From a virus, in the IMG/VR virus record IMGVR_UViG_3300042934_000207, positions 1 through 21,884 of that record: a stretch of DNA of 21,884 bases; one strand, 5' to 3'. Shown in pieces: positions 14,922 to 21,320 of this stretch. A program made the translations under genes and the position numbers. The notes beneath the pieces were generated by a model that worked only from the letters and a program-made list of their open reading frames with translations, searched no databases and was not told the DNA's origin. Each line of letters starts with the position of its first letter. Positions within the stretch are counted from its first letter, which is position 1.

Positions 14922-15368
14922 TTATGACGCTGGTTGTTCTTGGAATCTCCAATTCTTATCAAACATGTGATCAAGATTTTCTATTTCGCGCTCATCGGCG
15001 GTAAGTGGTAGAAGTGCTATTGCCAATCTTCGAATGGCTGCCGTGTGTAGCCTGGAGATAACACTAGGGTCCTTATGAGCAGAGTCAGCAATCTCATTCA
15101 GGTTAACCGGATTGCGATCAATATACTTCCGCATAATCACCATTCGCTCGTCATCGCTCAGCACTTCGTTAATCGCTCCGTCAATCATGCTCACAATGCG
15201 ATTGTACCGGCTTGCATCCCACGCGTTCATGAGACCAATGTTGAAGCGCTCTGACATTATTGGCGCCGATCTGAATCGCACGATGTCGTCCCCGCAATTC
15301 ATTGCGGCGTATCTGTAGCTTCGGTAATCTCGAAGCAGCTCGGTAACTTTATTCTTGTCCATGCTCAT
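14922..15368 (-). CDS. ArpU/sigma-70 region-4-like transcriptional regulator
   Basis: This is a 148-aa protein whose ATG (15368) overlaps the stop of the preceding gene, with GAGGTG 7 bases upstream. Residues 68-120 (LSDDERMVIMRKYIDR, NLNEIADSAHKDPSVISRLH, IRRLAIAL) form a sigma-70 region-4-like helix-turn-helix of the kind found in ArpU and RinA-type late regulators. The N-terminal half is helical with no clear enzyme motif. Such proteins commonly sit just before terS and switch on the packaging and structural genes. The promoter with nested repeats and the attenuator 300 bases downstream are plausible targets. The family is read from pattern, the target is inferred. Confidence 0.7.
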   Translation of the reverse strand: MSMDKNKVTELLRDYRSYRYAAMNCGDDIVRFRSAPIMSERFNIGLMNAWDASRYNRIVSMIDGAINEVLSDDERMVIMRKYIDRNPVNLNEIADSAHKDPSVISRLHTAAIRRLAIALLPLTADEREIENLDHMFDKNWRFQEQPAS

Positions 15369-15547
15369 TTCAGTTCACCTCGCTTTGAATATTCTTCTTG
15401 AGCCCAATCCAGCATATTAAAGTTCCTCTTCAGGAAGTTGATGTCATCATGTGTCAACTGATCATTTAACGCTCTCTGCATCAAGTTGTCAGATGCAGCA
15501 ATCGTTCCTTCGGCAAGCATTTTCTTGAACCGCTCAGCAGCTTCCAT
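15365..15547 (-). CDS. Small helical protein of unknown function
   Basis: This is a 60-aa protein. ATG 15547 is chosen because GGGGTG lies 6 bases upstream; a GTG at 15556 has no suitable site. The sequence is wholly helical and charged (AAERFKKMLAEG, THDDINFLKRNFNMLDWAQEEY), with no membrane segment. Its TGA overlaps the ATG of the ArpU-like gene, so the two are translationally coupled. It lies right after a terminator-like hairpin. A partner role to the regulator is possible but unproven. Confidence 0.75.
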   Translation of the reverse strand: MEAAERFKKMLAEGTIAASDNLMQRALNDQLTHDDINFLKRNFNMLDWAQEEYSKRGELK

Positions 15548-15560
15548 ATCGTTCACCCCA

Positions 15561-15590
15561 TAAAGAGAAAAGCGCCACTAGGACGCTTTC
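15561..15590 (-). terminator. Probable terminator overlapping the coiled-coil gene stop
   Basis: On the minus strand AAAGCGTC and GGCGCTTT form an 8-bp stem (one G-T pair) with a 5-base loop, followed by TTTCTCTTTA. The 5' arm includes the last codons and the loop region contains the TAG stop of the coiled-coil gene. The T run is interrupted, so termination may be partial. Confidence 0.55.
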
Positions 15591-16558
15591 ACATATCCAA
15601 ACACATGAGCTTCCAACGCAGCTACTCGCGCTTCAAGCGCTTGGCTTCCGCTCGTTCCAGTCGTGCTTGCGACTCCAATATCCACTTGATCTCCACTTTG
15701 TAGGTTCGGCGCTTCGGCTCGGGGGATGTCGGGAAAAGCTACCTCCTGATTAGCTGCAGGAAGTTGACCAGCCGCTGTGTTGTCCAATCCGATATTAGTT
15801 GAATCACCGGCTTGTCCAGGAAACGTGGCCTCCTCTAGCGCTTTAGGTGGCGCAACCACTTCGATCTTACCTCTAACCGGTTCTGTACGCTCCAATGCGA
15901 GTTCGAGAGAGGATTTAATCTTTGCGCTTTTGCTTTCTTGTACCAATGCCGCTAAACGATCGGAAGGAGCCAAATCTACAACCTTCACCGCCGCTACTGC
16001 ACCAATTGCGATTTCATTCCGTAGTTTGTCAATCTGCGCTTGCTTCTCAGATACAAGGAGTTCTAGTCCTTCCGCTTTTGCTACTGCTGCATCACGTTTG
16101 GAAAGCGCATCACTAATCTCGCTTGTAAGTGTGTTCTTGATTCTCAAAATCTCAGTATCATACTCTTCATGTGTCGTTCTCAAAGCATCACTTAGAACCC
16201 TTTCACGCTCTGCTGCCGCACTTAACGCTTCCCCATGCGCCGCAACAAGTTCACTTACTTCTTGGTTATGCTCTGCGTAGTCTTGGCGTCTCATATCCTT
16301 GAGCAGCTCGATAATCATTTCATTTGCACGTGGATCACCGAAAACTTCGTTGAAATCGTACGGTAGTGAGATAGACTCAACTTTCTCCTCTTGCACTTGA
16401 ATTCGAACTTGTTGCACTGCTTCCTGCTCGGAGATTTGAGCCGTCAGCTGCGCTTGTCTTTCCTCCAAATGTGCGATGAGCTCCGGGTTCTTATTCAAAT
16501 TGCTTTTTTCCTCCGCAAGTTGGTTCTCAACACTGGTTAATTGGTCGCGTAAGTTCAT
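15578..16558 (-). CDS. Large coiled-coil protein with its own promoter, unknown function
   Basis: This is a 326-aa protein starting at ATG 16558 with a strong AGGAGGCGG site. Residues 1-65 and about 75-200 are heptad-rich coiled coil (LAEEKSNLNKNPELIAHLEE, LLVSEKQAQIDKLRNEI). Residues 205-290 are Pro/Ala-rich and likely disordered (FPGQAGDSTNIG, FPDIPRAEAPN). The C-terminal 25 residues return to a short heptad helix (ALEARVAALEAHVFG), perhaps a trimer or dimer tag. No membrane helix or enzyme motif is visible. It has a clear promoter with a palindrome upstream and a hairpin at its stop, so it can be an independent transcript. Scaffold is unlikely because a scaffold gene is present elsewhere. 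I do not recognise the family. Confidence 0.8.
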   Translation of the reverse strand: MNLRDQLTSVENQLAEEKSNLNKNPELIAHLEERQAQLTAQISEQEAVQQVRIQVQEEKVESISLPYDFNEVFGDPRANEMIIELLKDMRRQDYAEHNQEVSELVAAHGEALSAAAERERVLSDALRTTHEEYDTEILRIKNTLTSEISDALSKRDAAVAKAEGLELLVSEKQAQIDKLRNEIAIGAVAAVKVVDLAPSDRLAALVQESKSAKIKSSLELALERTEPVRGKIEVVAPPKALEEATFPGQAGDSTNIGLDNTAAGQLPAANQEVAFPDIPRAEAPNLQSGDQVDIGVASTTGTSGSQALEARVAALEAHVFGYVKAS

Positions 16559-16576
16559 ATTCCGCCTCCTAAGGTT

Positions 16577-16592
16577 ATATTCGTTCGAATAT
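16577..16592. promoter_or_regulatory. Palindrome in the coiled-coil gene 5' leader
   Basis: ATATTCG-TT-CGAATAT is a perfect 7-bp inverted repeat lying between the promoter and the ribosome site. It could be an operator bound by a dimeric regulator (downstream of the start point) or a weak RNA hairpin in the leader. Confidence 0.5.
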
Positions 16593-16609
16593 CGTCATTA
16601 TTACCTATA

Positions 16610-16638
16610 ATTATACCATATTTCTCTAGATATTGATA
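16610..16638 (-). promoter_or_regulatory. Extended -10 promoter of the coiled-coil gene
   Basis: On the minus strand TGGTATAAT (TATAAT at 16615-16610) is a perfect extended -10 box. The -35 region 17-18 bases upstream (TATCAA/GTATCA) is weak, as is usual for extended -10 promoters. The flanks are very AT-rich. The predicted start lies near 16603, leaving a 45-base leader containing the palindrome. The 114-base gap 16559-16672 holds nothing else recognisable. Confidence 0.7.
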
Positions 16639-16672
16639 CTTTTCATATGATTTACTCTAAATATTGTGTTAA

Positions 16673-16912
16673 TCACTTTATCTTCGACCGTTTTTGGTAA
16701 AGCACCGCCAAGTCCCTGTATGCAAGACTTAACTCCCTATCTGTATTAACCAATTTTCGTGCTTTTTTGATGTATTTATTAGCTATGCTTATGTTGCGGT
16801 ATGCCCGCCATTCACTCTTTGCCATACTGATAAACGACTCTCTCATTCTCTCACCGCCTACAAGCCATTCTAAGACTCTATTAATCTTTCGACACACAAA
16901 TATCCATCCCAC
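16673..16912 (-). CDS. Small basic helical protein, unknown function
   Basis: The frame has 79 codons from GTG 16912 (GAGG 11 bases upstream) or 57 from ATG 16846 (GGCGGTGAG just upstream). The second start is as good, so the N-terminus is uncertain. The shared part is helical and basic (SEWRAYRNISIANKYIKKARKL, SLAYRDLAVLYQKRSKI), resembling a short helical-bundle or repeat hairpin. It is the last gene before the promoter at 16610, so it closes the replication-side operon. No domain recognised. Confidence 0.65.
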   Translation of the reverse strand: MGWIFVCRKINRVLEWLVGGERMRESFISMAKSEWRAYRNISIANKYIKKARKLVNTDRELSLAYRDLAVLYQKRSKIK

Positions 16913-16916
16913 ACAT

Positions 16917-17108
16917 TCAAGCGCCTCTAATGTGCCTTCTAGTCTTTCCTATGGGCACTGGATACCTTACGTTCACAAGACAAATCCAATTACAATAGTT
17001 TTTACTCCTCACGAAGGTCGTTACAACGTCCAAATGACCATGTGTGTAGCAATTCCTTTTATGCTCTTTGCCATCTTTCAGCCAGTACACGACAGCTATC
17101 ACTTTCAT
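16917..17108 (-). CDS. Small beta-rich protein, unknown function
   Basis: This is a 63-aa protein. I choose ATG 17108 (MKVIAVVYWLKDGKEH), because it overlaps the TGA of the 31-aa membrane peptide in the ATGA style used throughout this operon. A longer frame from 17171 lacks a ribosome site and overlaps that peptide. The sequence reads as two or three beta strands with Cys residues (NCYTHGH, NYCNWICL) and a basic end (GKTRRHIRG). A small metal-binding or single-domain fold is possible. I do not recognise it. Confidence 0.6.
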   Translation of the reverse strand: MKVIAVVYWLKDGKEHKRNCYTHGHLDVVTTFVRSKNYCNWICLVNVRYPVPIGKTRRHIRGA

Positions 17109-17200
17109 CTCACTATCACCATCCATATCAGAATCCAGAACGGCGTTACCAGTATGAGTGCGTTGAACCAACCTTCAGCTACATGCAGATCGTGTCTCAT
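17105..17200 (-). CDS. 31-aa single-helix membrane peptide after RecU
   Basis: ATG 17200 overlaps the TGA of recU and has GGAGGT 6 bases upstream. The 31 codons read as a short polar start (MRHDLHVAEG) then a continuous hydrophobic helix (FNALILVTPFWILIWMVIV) ending in Arg. Its TGA overlaps the ATG of the next gene. Perfect coupling on both sides and a strong ribosome site make it a believable gene, though it is below usual length cut-offs. Function unknown. Confidence 0.55.
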   Translation of the reverse strand: MRHDLHVAEGWFNALILVTPFWILIWMVIVR

Positions 17201-17700
17201 GCGCCCACCTCCACATGTTTTAGATAATCCAACACTATTCCGTGTCCTTGCTCTACCAAACTCCCCTTTCTCCTTATCCAGTCCAGTGTCAGGCTAGAGT
17301 TTGGAAAACGGGAGTACCACTCCCAAAAATCCATGACGTGCAGGTAATATATTTCTTTCAGCAGCTTGAATTCGATTATGTAAAATGCTGTGCCGCCGAG
17401 TCTTAGGTGATTGATTAAAAATTGCAGTTGGTGTTCTTCAAAGTTTCCTAGAGGTATCCGAGTCTTGTTCTCTGTGCTTTTTGCATCAAACGCTACTGCT
17501 CGTCCTTTGTACACGCCAATAAAGTCTACCGTGCTTTTCTTCTCGGGAAATGCACTAACGATTTTGCTTCCTTTGCGAACAACCTTCCACGGCGTGGCCA
17601 CCTTCTGGACTTGTGCTATATTCTTAGCGAGATACTGCTGATTTGCATACTCGATGAGCGTTTCTAAGCCCATGCCTCTATTTGCGTGTACTATACTCAT
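17197..17700 (-). CDS. recU: RecU-type Holliday junction resolvase
   Basis: This is a 167-aa protein starting at ATG 17700 with GGGAGGT 6 bases upstream. It overlaps the stop of the 54-aa gene. NRGMGLETLIEYAN (residues 7-20, E13), STVDFIGVYKGRAVAFDAKS (56-75, D59, D72, K74) and the EEHQLQFL helix are the RecU nuclease core: glutamate, two aspartates and a lysine around one metal site. Length is slightly below bacterial RecU, as in other phage copies. It resolves four-way junctions formed during phage recombination and replication before packaging. A RusA-type fold is excluded by these motifs. Confidence 0.92.
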   Translation of the reverse strand: MSIVHANRGMGLETLIEYANQQYLAKNIAQVQKVATPWKVVRKGSKIVSAFPEKKSTVDFIGVYKGRAVAFDAKSTENKTRIPLGNFEEHQLQFLINHLRLGGTAFYIIEFKLLKEIYYLHVMDFWEWYSRFPNSSLTLDWIRRKGSLVEQGHGIVLDYLKHVEVGA

Positions 17701-17861
17701 CGGCTACCTCCCACAACCTTGAGCTCAGGCTTCACAACTTCCTTACCGAGCTCGTTTATGACACTTATCTGCACTTTCGCAATAATCTTATCCGCGATCC
17801 ATTCTTCCATCGGGGTTCCAAACGGTACGCCATCCTTAGTGAGCTGGTATAACACGTTCAC
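17697..17861 (-). CDS. 54-aa protein upstream of recU
   Basis: GTG 17861 opens 54 codons, with AAGGAG 4 bases upstream; GTG 17855 is 10 bases away and also possible. It overlaps the end of the preceding gene by about 26 bases, and its TGA overlaps the recU ATG. The sequence (YQLTKDGVPFGTPMEEWIAD, IIAKVQISVINELGKE) looks like a small mixed fold. No known domain. It is missed by 60-aa length cut-offs, but coupling on both sides supports it. Confidence 0.6.
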   Translation of the reverse strand: MNVLYQLTKDGVPFGTPMEEWIADKIIAKVQISVINELGKEVVKPELKVVGGSR

Positions 17862-18021
17862 TCATCTCCTTATCCGCTTTCAGGATCCCCAACACTCGCC
17901 GCTCTGTGACCATGAAGTGTTTCTCATACCAGGCTGCGTATTCTTCATCCGTCTTTTCCGGAAACACCTTGCGCAGCTGCAGCACGCTTGTCACTACTCC
18001 GTCATATCGCTGTAGATGCAT
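17836..18021 (-). CDS. Small paralogue B (WYE...RRVL family)
   Basis: This is a 61-aa protein starting at ATG 18021 with GGGAGGT 8 bases upstream. Its core (DEEYAAWYEKHFMVTERRVL, then GIL) aligns without gaps to the neighbouring 64-aa protein (WYERKYGIKSRRVLEIL), sharing WYE, RRVL and IL at equal spacing. Both look like two-helix units with a basic turn, perhaps DNA- or protein-binding. The C-terminal extension (ADKEMSERVIPAH) overlaps the next gene. A recent local duplication or an old paralogous pair; function unknown. Confidence 0.75.
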   Translation of the reverse strand: MHLQRYDGVVTSVLQLRKVFPEKTDEEYAAWYEKHFMVTERRVLGILKADKEMSERVIPAH

Positions 18022-18041
18022 TACGCAGCACCTCCCGGCCC

Positions 18042-18236
18042 TTATGATTGGGCGCCCAGTATTTCGAGCACCCGACGTGACTTGATTCCATACTTCCTCT
18101 CATACCAGAGGCTGAATATATAATCACTCAAATCACTGTAAGCTCTGCGGCAGTCCATGACACTTTGTGCGATCTCCTGCGCGTTGCTGATCTTCTTCCC
18201 TCTGACCTGTGGTATTGCTACTCCTTTAACTGGCAT
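18042..18236 (-). CDS. Small paralogue A (WYE...RRVL family)
   Basis: This is a 64-aa protein starting at ATG 18236 with AAGGAG 8 bases upstream; the start lies inside the end of the 41-aa gene. After a short basic N-terminus (GVAIPQVRGKKIS) comes a helical region (AQEIAQSVMDCRRAYSDLSD) and the shared core WYERKYGIKSRRVLEIL. It is related to the protein directly downstream over about 33 residues. No enzyme motif. A replication or recombination accessory role would fit its place between dnaC and recU, but this is guesswork. Confidence 0.75.
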   Translation of the reverse strand: MPVKGVAIPQVRGKKISNAQEIAQSVMDCRRAYSDLSDYIFSLWYERKYGIKSRRVLEILGAQS

Positions 18237-18343
18237 GTGATCATCTCTCCTTTTCGCTCATTCATCATTTGCTCATATTCCCACTTCATGTCCTCGGCCA
18301 TTGCAGCGCAGCATGCTTCTGCATCGAATTCCCATTCGTCCAT
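18218..18343 (-). CDS. 41-aa acidic protein after the helicase loader
   Basis: ATG 18343 overlaps the TGA of the DnaC-like gene (TGATG) and has GAGGAGG 7 bases upstream, set in a perfect 12-bp palindrome. The 41 codons encode an acidic helical peptide (DEWEFDAEACCAAMAEDM, KWEYEQMMNERKGEM). Its end overlaps the start of paralogue A. Strong signals and coupling support it; function unknown. Confidence 0.55.
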   Translation of the reverse strand: MDEWEFDAEACCAAMAEDMKWEYEQMMNERKGEMITCQLKE

Positions 18344-19158
18344 CAGGAGGCCTCCTCACGCAGCCGGTAGTTCAGTTCCCGACCGCCCTTCAAAAGCACT
18401 CGATAGTCCTTGCACATTTCATTGATCCTGCTGCCGAGAGCTTCGTCGATATCACACATTTGATCTATGTCACGCTCACTGGAGATCATCACTGGCTTAT
18501 GCTCCATGTAGCGGTAATTTAGCACTGCAAATATTTGCTCAATTTGGAACGGTGTCGGCTTGTCCCGGCCCTTCCACATATCGTCGATGAAGAGGACGTC
18601 TACACGTTGCATCTTCCTGATCCGTTCTTCCATGACCGACAGGTCATCTTTAATTTCGTTGAATCCTTCAACCCAAGGGAAGTATAATACTTGAATGCCT
18701 GTACTCATCAGTGCATTGGCAATTGCGCATAAGATGTGGGTCTTACCGCAGCCCGGGCGACCGAGGAGAGCGATACTGTTTTGTCGCTCCCCTTTGATCT
18801 CTTGGAAGTGTGATACATAGTGTTGTGCGCAGTGATAAGCGTCGTTAACAATCGGCGCACGCCCTGATAAGTCAAAGTTATCAAATGTCTTTTTCTGAAA
18901 CTCCCAAGTGATCTTGCTTGTTTTAAAGGCTCGATCAATTCGCTTCTTCTCCGCGCATTCGCATGGCTTGTACACTTCGAGTCCGTCCTCGTTCCTGATA
19001 ATGAATCCTTCCTCATCCCGACACTTGAGGCAGTTGTACGACTTTTGAGTCTGAGGATCTTGCCTTAGAGGGGAGCCATCCAACTGCGCCGCCTGTAATT
19101 GACTTATTCTCTGCTGCAGCTCCGCCAGATTGAAGCTGTCCTTCATGCTTCGCAACAT
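18343..19158 (-). CDS. DnaC-like helicase loader (AAA+ ATPase)
   Basis: This is a 271-aa protein. ATG 19158 is chosen over GTG 19164 because GGAGGT lies 8 bases before the ATG and only 2 before the GTG. Residues 10-25 are a helix likely to touch helicase or DnaD. C43/C46 and C66/C68 form a probable zinc site (NCLKC...CEC). Walker A GRPGCGKTH is at 133-141, Walker B VDVLFIDDM at 186-194, sensor 1 MISSER at 224-229 and an Arg finger near R244. It loads replicative helicase at the phage origin with the DnaD-like protein encoded upstream. Its start lies 146 bases inside that gene. Confidence 0.92.
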   Translation of the reverse strand: MLRSMKDSFNLAELQQRISQLQAAQLDGSPLRQDPQTQKSYNCLKCRDEEGFIIRNEDGLEVYKPCECAEKKRIDRAFKTSKITWEFQKKTFDNFDLSGRAPIVNDAYHCAQHYVSHFQEIKGERQNSIALLGRPGCGKTHILCAIANALMSTGIQVLYFPWVEGFNEIKDDLSVMEERIRKMQRVDVLFIDDMWKGRDKPTPFQIEQIFAVLNYRYMEHKPVMISSERDIDQMCDIDEALGSRINEMCKDYRVLLKGGRELNYRLREEAS

Positions 19159-19867
19159 GTTCACCGACCTCCGGTTTCGGGAGAATTTGATCTTTCCGGA
19201 TTATTCCGTCTTTCACTTTGCCTTTTAAGGTGCTAATCGCATAGTTTATATGCTTCTTCTGCCCCTTCTTGATGCATGCCTCGATTACTTCAATATCACA
19301 AACGCCGATGTATGAAAAAATGATGTCCAGTTCGTAAAGCGTGAGGTCTGTTATTTCGCATTCGTTAATGAGTTTTAAAAGACGATCTTTGTGAGGGTTG
19401 TTATCGGGTGGGGGCATCTCTTCTTCCTTTCCCTTCCCTTTAACTTCTTCTTCTTTTAACTTCTCTTCTTTTAACTTCTTTTGGGCGGTATCACTACCGT
19501 CGTCTTCCTGCACCACTACCGTACTACTACCGTAGTATTCTGGAAGCTTGGATTTCTGCGGTTTATTAATGGTTTGATGCTTTTTGAAGTTCGGTACATC
19601 TATGTATTTCTGACGACCGACTTCGTATCTCCGTATTAGCCTATGGCCTTCTAAAATGGATAGCCACCCATCGACTTGATCAGCAGTTATGGTCATTTCG
19701 TCATACGGGAAAATGTTTGATCTAAGCAGCGATGGGTGACCTTTCAATCTCCCGTCGTCATCTGCTTGTGAGATAAGCCCCATGAACAATAACCTTACAA
19801 CCGGTTCGCACTCGCCCAGCTTCTCATCCTCCCAGAAGCTCGGGTCGATCATTCGTTTCCTCGCCAC
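19013..19867 (-). CDS. DnaD-like phage replisome organiser
   Basis: This is a 284-aa protein starting at GTG 19867 with GGAGGGG about 5 bases upstream. Residues 1-100 (RMIDPSFWEDEKLGE, RLLFMGLISQADDDGRLKGH, INKPQKSK) are the winged-helix N-terminal domain of phage replisome organisers. Residues 120-150 are a Lys/Glu-rich linker encoded by a short DNA repeat (AACTTCT/CTTCTTTT units near 19440-19490). Residues 158-222 are a DnaD-like C-terminal helical domain ending YAISTLKGKVKDGI. The final 50 residues overlap the DnaC-like gene in another frame. It probably opens or marks the origin and recruits the loader. Confidence 0.85.
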   Translation of the reverse strand: MARKRMIDPSFWEDEKLGECEPVVRLLFMGLISQADDDGRLKGHPSLLRSNIFPYDEMTITADQVDGWLSILEGHRLIRRYEVGRQKYIDVPNFKKHQTINKPQKSKLPEYYGSSTVVVQEDDGSDTAQKKLKEEKLKEEEVKGKGKEEEMPPPDNNPHKDRLLKLINECEITDLTLYELDIIFSYIGVCDIEVIEACIKKGQKKHINYAISTLKGKVKDGIIRKDQILPKPEVGEHVAKHEGQLQSGGAAAENKSITGGAVGWLPSKARSSDSKVVQLPQVSG

Positions 19868-19879
19868 CTCTACCCCTCC

Positions 19880-20527
19880 TTAGTACCCGTTTACTTGCCG
19901 CTGATGATTTACTGCATTCTTGCTCATGTATGCTTGCTCGATCTGCTCCCAGGTGAAGCCAAGCATTTCACCCAAGGAAACGAAAGACATGAACATTTCT
20001 TGGTAAATCTCACAGTCCCCGTGGTAATCATCAAATTGAGCAATGTACTTAAACACGTCTTTGAATTGATGCGTTACACCTTCGAAATTTTTGAATACTA
20101 AAATGTTATGAGTGTTTATAAATCCTAAATCATCTTCCTCGTCGTAACCTTCCTGAACCCCAATCGACAAAATAAAGTGCAGGCAGTCAACGTATTCTTC
20201 TAAGAGTGGGTTTGTGTGGTCGTGATGGTGATCGGTCACATCGTCGAACACCACTTTGCCGAACTCGTCTCTAAGCTGATATTCATAAGCACCTGTTTGA
20301 GTGATGTGAAGATGCTTATATTCCTTCTTCAGCGTATGTTTGCTCGTTCGTGGTTCCCTGTCACTACTCCAATACTTAAACCCACGCCACTCATTCGCAC
20401 ACTCACCTAACTCCACTTGCAGAGCAAGAATCAGATACGGAAGCCGGTCCATATCCTCCAGCCCTTTTTCCTTAATAATCTTTGCGTCCAGCTCACGTTG
20501 CATATTAAAAAGTTTCTCTAGATTCAT
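19880..20527 (-). CDS. All-alpha dimeric dUTPase (dUTPase_2 family)
   Basis: This is a 215-aa protein. ATG 20527 is chosen because it overlaps the TGA of the zinc-ribbon gene and has GAGGAG 8 bases upstream; a longer frame to 20560 is less likely. The metal sites are VELGECANEWRGFKYW (E39, E42, E46) and EEYVDCLHFILSIG (E111, D114), the MazG-like fold signature. Between them lies an insert of about 50 residues with a His-rich DHHHDHT end. It hydrolyses dUTP to dUMP, which keeps uracil out of phage DNA and feeds dTMP synthesis. Confidence 0.88.
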   Translation of the reverse strand: MNLEKLFNMQRELDAKIIKEKGLEDMDRLPYLILALQVELGECANEWRGFKYWSSDREPRTSKHTLKKEYKHLHITQTGAYEYQLRDEFGKVVFDDVTDHHHDHTNPLLEEYVDCLHFILSIGVQEGYDEEDDLGFINTHNILVFKNFEGVTHQFKDVFKYIAQFDDYHGDCEIYQEMFMSFVSLGEMLGFTWEQIEQAYMSKNAVNHQRQVNGY

Positions 20528-20694
20528 TTGCTCATCTCCTCTGCCTTCCTCATCGCACACACACTACACAGCTTTACCGTCTCTTTCCCCAGCGTGATGA
20601 CCACGCCGCGCCCAAAGGTTAAGCAGAGGTCGCACACACATCCACGCTTTTGCACGCTCATCCGTTGGTTGTCTATGGCTGCGGTGTAGTTCAT
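20524..20694 (-). CDS. 56-aa zinc-ribbon-like protein
   Basis: ATG 20694 overlaps the YopX stop, and TGA 20524-20526 overlaps the dUTPase ATG. The 56 residues carry CVCDLC (C19, C21, C24) and CSVC (C43, C46) about 20 residues apart, a treble-clef or zinc-ribbon spacing. The rest is short beta (RGVVITLGKETVKL) and a C-terminal helix (AMRKAEEMSK). It is too short for usual gene-length cut-offs. Translational coupling at both ends and conserved cysteine pairs support it. It probably binds zinc and perhaps nucleic acid; the role is unknown. Confidence 0.7.
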   Translation of the reverse strand: MNYTAAIDNQRMSVQKRGCVCDLCLTFGRGVVITLGKETVKLCSVCAMRKAEEMSK

Positions 20695-21134
20695 GGGGTG
20701 GCCTTCAGGCGGTCTAGGTTTTCGTGTATATTGCCGATTATTTCGCCTAAATACTCGTCCATTGTCGTGCTAAGGTACAAATCACAATGCTCCTCGCTAT
20801 CTAAAGAAATGTAACTTGGATTATGCAAATAAAAACTCCCACGTTCAAACCTCACGACATATTTCCCAAGGTGATTTTCGAATATATCCCCCTCATAGAT
20901 CCACTTTCCGTTACGATCAGTCAGTTCTGTGTATTGACCGATTGACTTACGTTCAACCTCTGCGCGATCCATAAATCCACCAGGACCGCCGCTGTTCCAA
21001 GTGAGGATGTAGTGCCTACCTTGCGGGCATCCTCCATAGCAATCGTCCATGTAATAACCGCCAGTTATCCAACTGCCAGCCGGCAGCATCCCGTGATCAT
21101 TTATCGTTTTTCCTCTGAATAGTATCGTTCTCAT
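20691..21134 (-). CDS. YopX-family protein
   Basis: This is a 147-aa protein whose ATG (21134) overlaps the stop of the 56-aa gene. MRTILFRGKTI at the start, IGQYTELTDRNGKWIYEGDI (residues 86-105) and the ending EIIGNIHENLDRL are the YopX pattern widespread in Gram-positive phages and prophages. Cys-rich loop DDCYGGCPQGRHY (residues 30-42) is notable. The family's biochemical function is not known. It belongs to the early chain of coupled small genes before dUTPase and the replication genes. Confidence 0.88.
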   Translation of the reverse strand: MRTILFRGKTINDHGMLPAGSWITGGYYMDDCYGGCPQGRHYILTWNSGGPGGFMDRAEVERKSIGQYTELTDRNGKWIYEGDIFENHLGKYVVRFERGSFYLHNPSYISLDSEEHCDLYLSTTMDEYLGEIIGNIHENLDRLKATP

Positions 21135-21301
21135 AGTTCTACCCCCACGAATTTAAGTATCTTCCGTGCGTACATGTAGATAATGGGCCAGTGTAGCTCG
21201 TACACGTCCCGTACACGCATCTTCAGCTTGCAGAGGTACATTTCCCTCTTGCTGAATCGATGGACGGGTAGGCGCGATGCTAGGCGTTCTAGGTCGGTCA
21301 T
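21131..21301 (-). CDS. 56-aa basic protein, unknown function
   Basis: ATG 21301 has AAGGAG 9 bases upstream. The 56 codons encode a basic, partly hydrophobic protein (ERLASRLPVHRFSKREMYLC, YELHWPIIYMYARKILKFVG), and the TGA overlaps the YopX ATG. It resembles a short helical DNA- or membrane-associated protein but has no known domain. Strong ribosome site and coupling to YopX make it a likely real gene. Confidence 0.7.
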   Translation of the reverse strand: MTDLERLASRLPVHRFSKREMYLCKLKMRVRDVYELHWPIIYMYARKILKFVGVEL

Positions 21302-21320
21302 GTGTGTTGCTCCTTTTGTA

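Noticed and set aside
15777-16280. Plus-strand 167-codon frame opposite the coiled-coil gene
   Set aside because: Ser/Ala/Leu-rich shadow typical of the reverse of coiled-coil coding DNA; no start signals.
16767-17297. Plus-strand 176-codon frame across the small genes after recU
   Set aside because: Crosses several coupled minus-strand genes, has no ribosome site and no domain.
18338-18356. Perfect palindrome AGGAGGCCTCCT as an operator
   Set aside because: It coincides with the ribosome site of the 41-aa gene and the last codons of the DnaC-like gene; coincidence is the simpler reading.
19440-19500. Short tandem repeat (CTTCTTTTAA-type units) as a possible origin iteron
   Set aside because: It encodes the Lys/Glu linker of the DnaD-like protein and is best explained as coding low complexity, although phage origins can lie in such genes.
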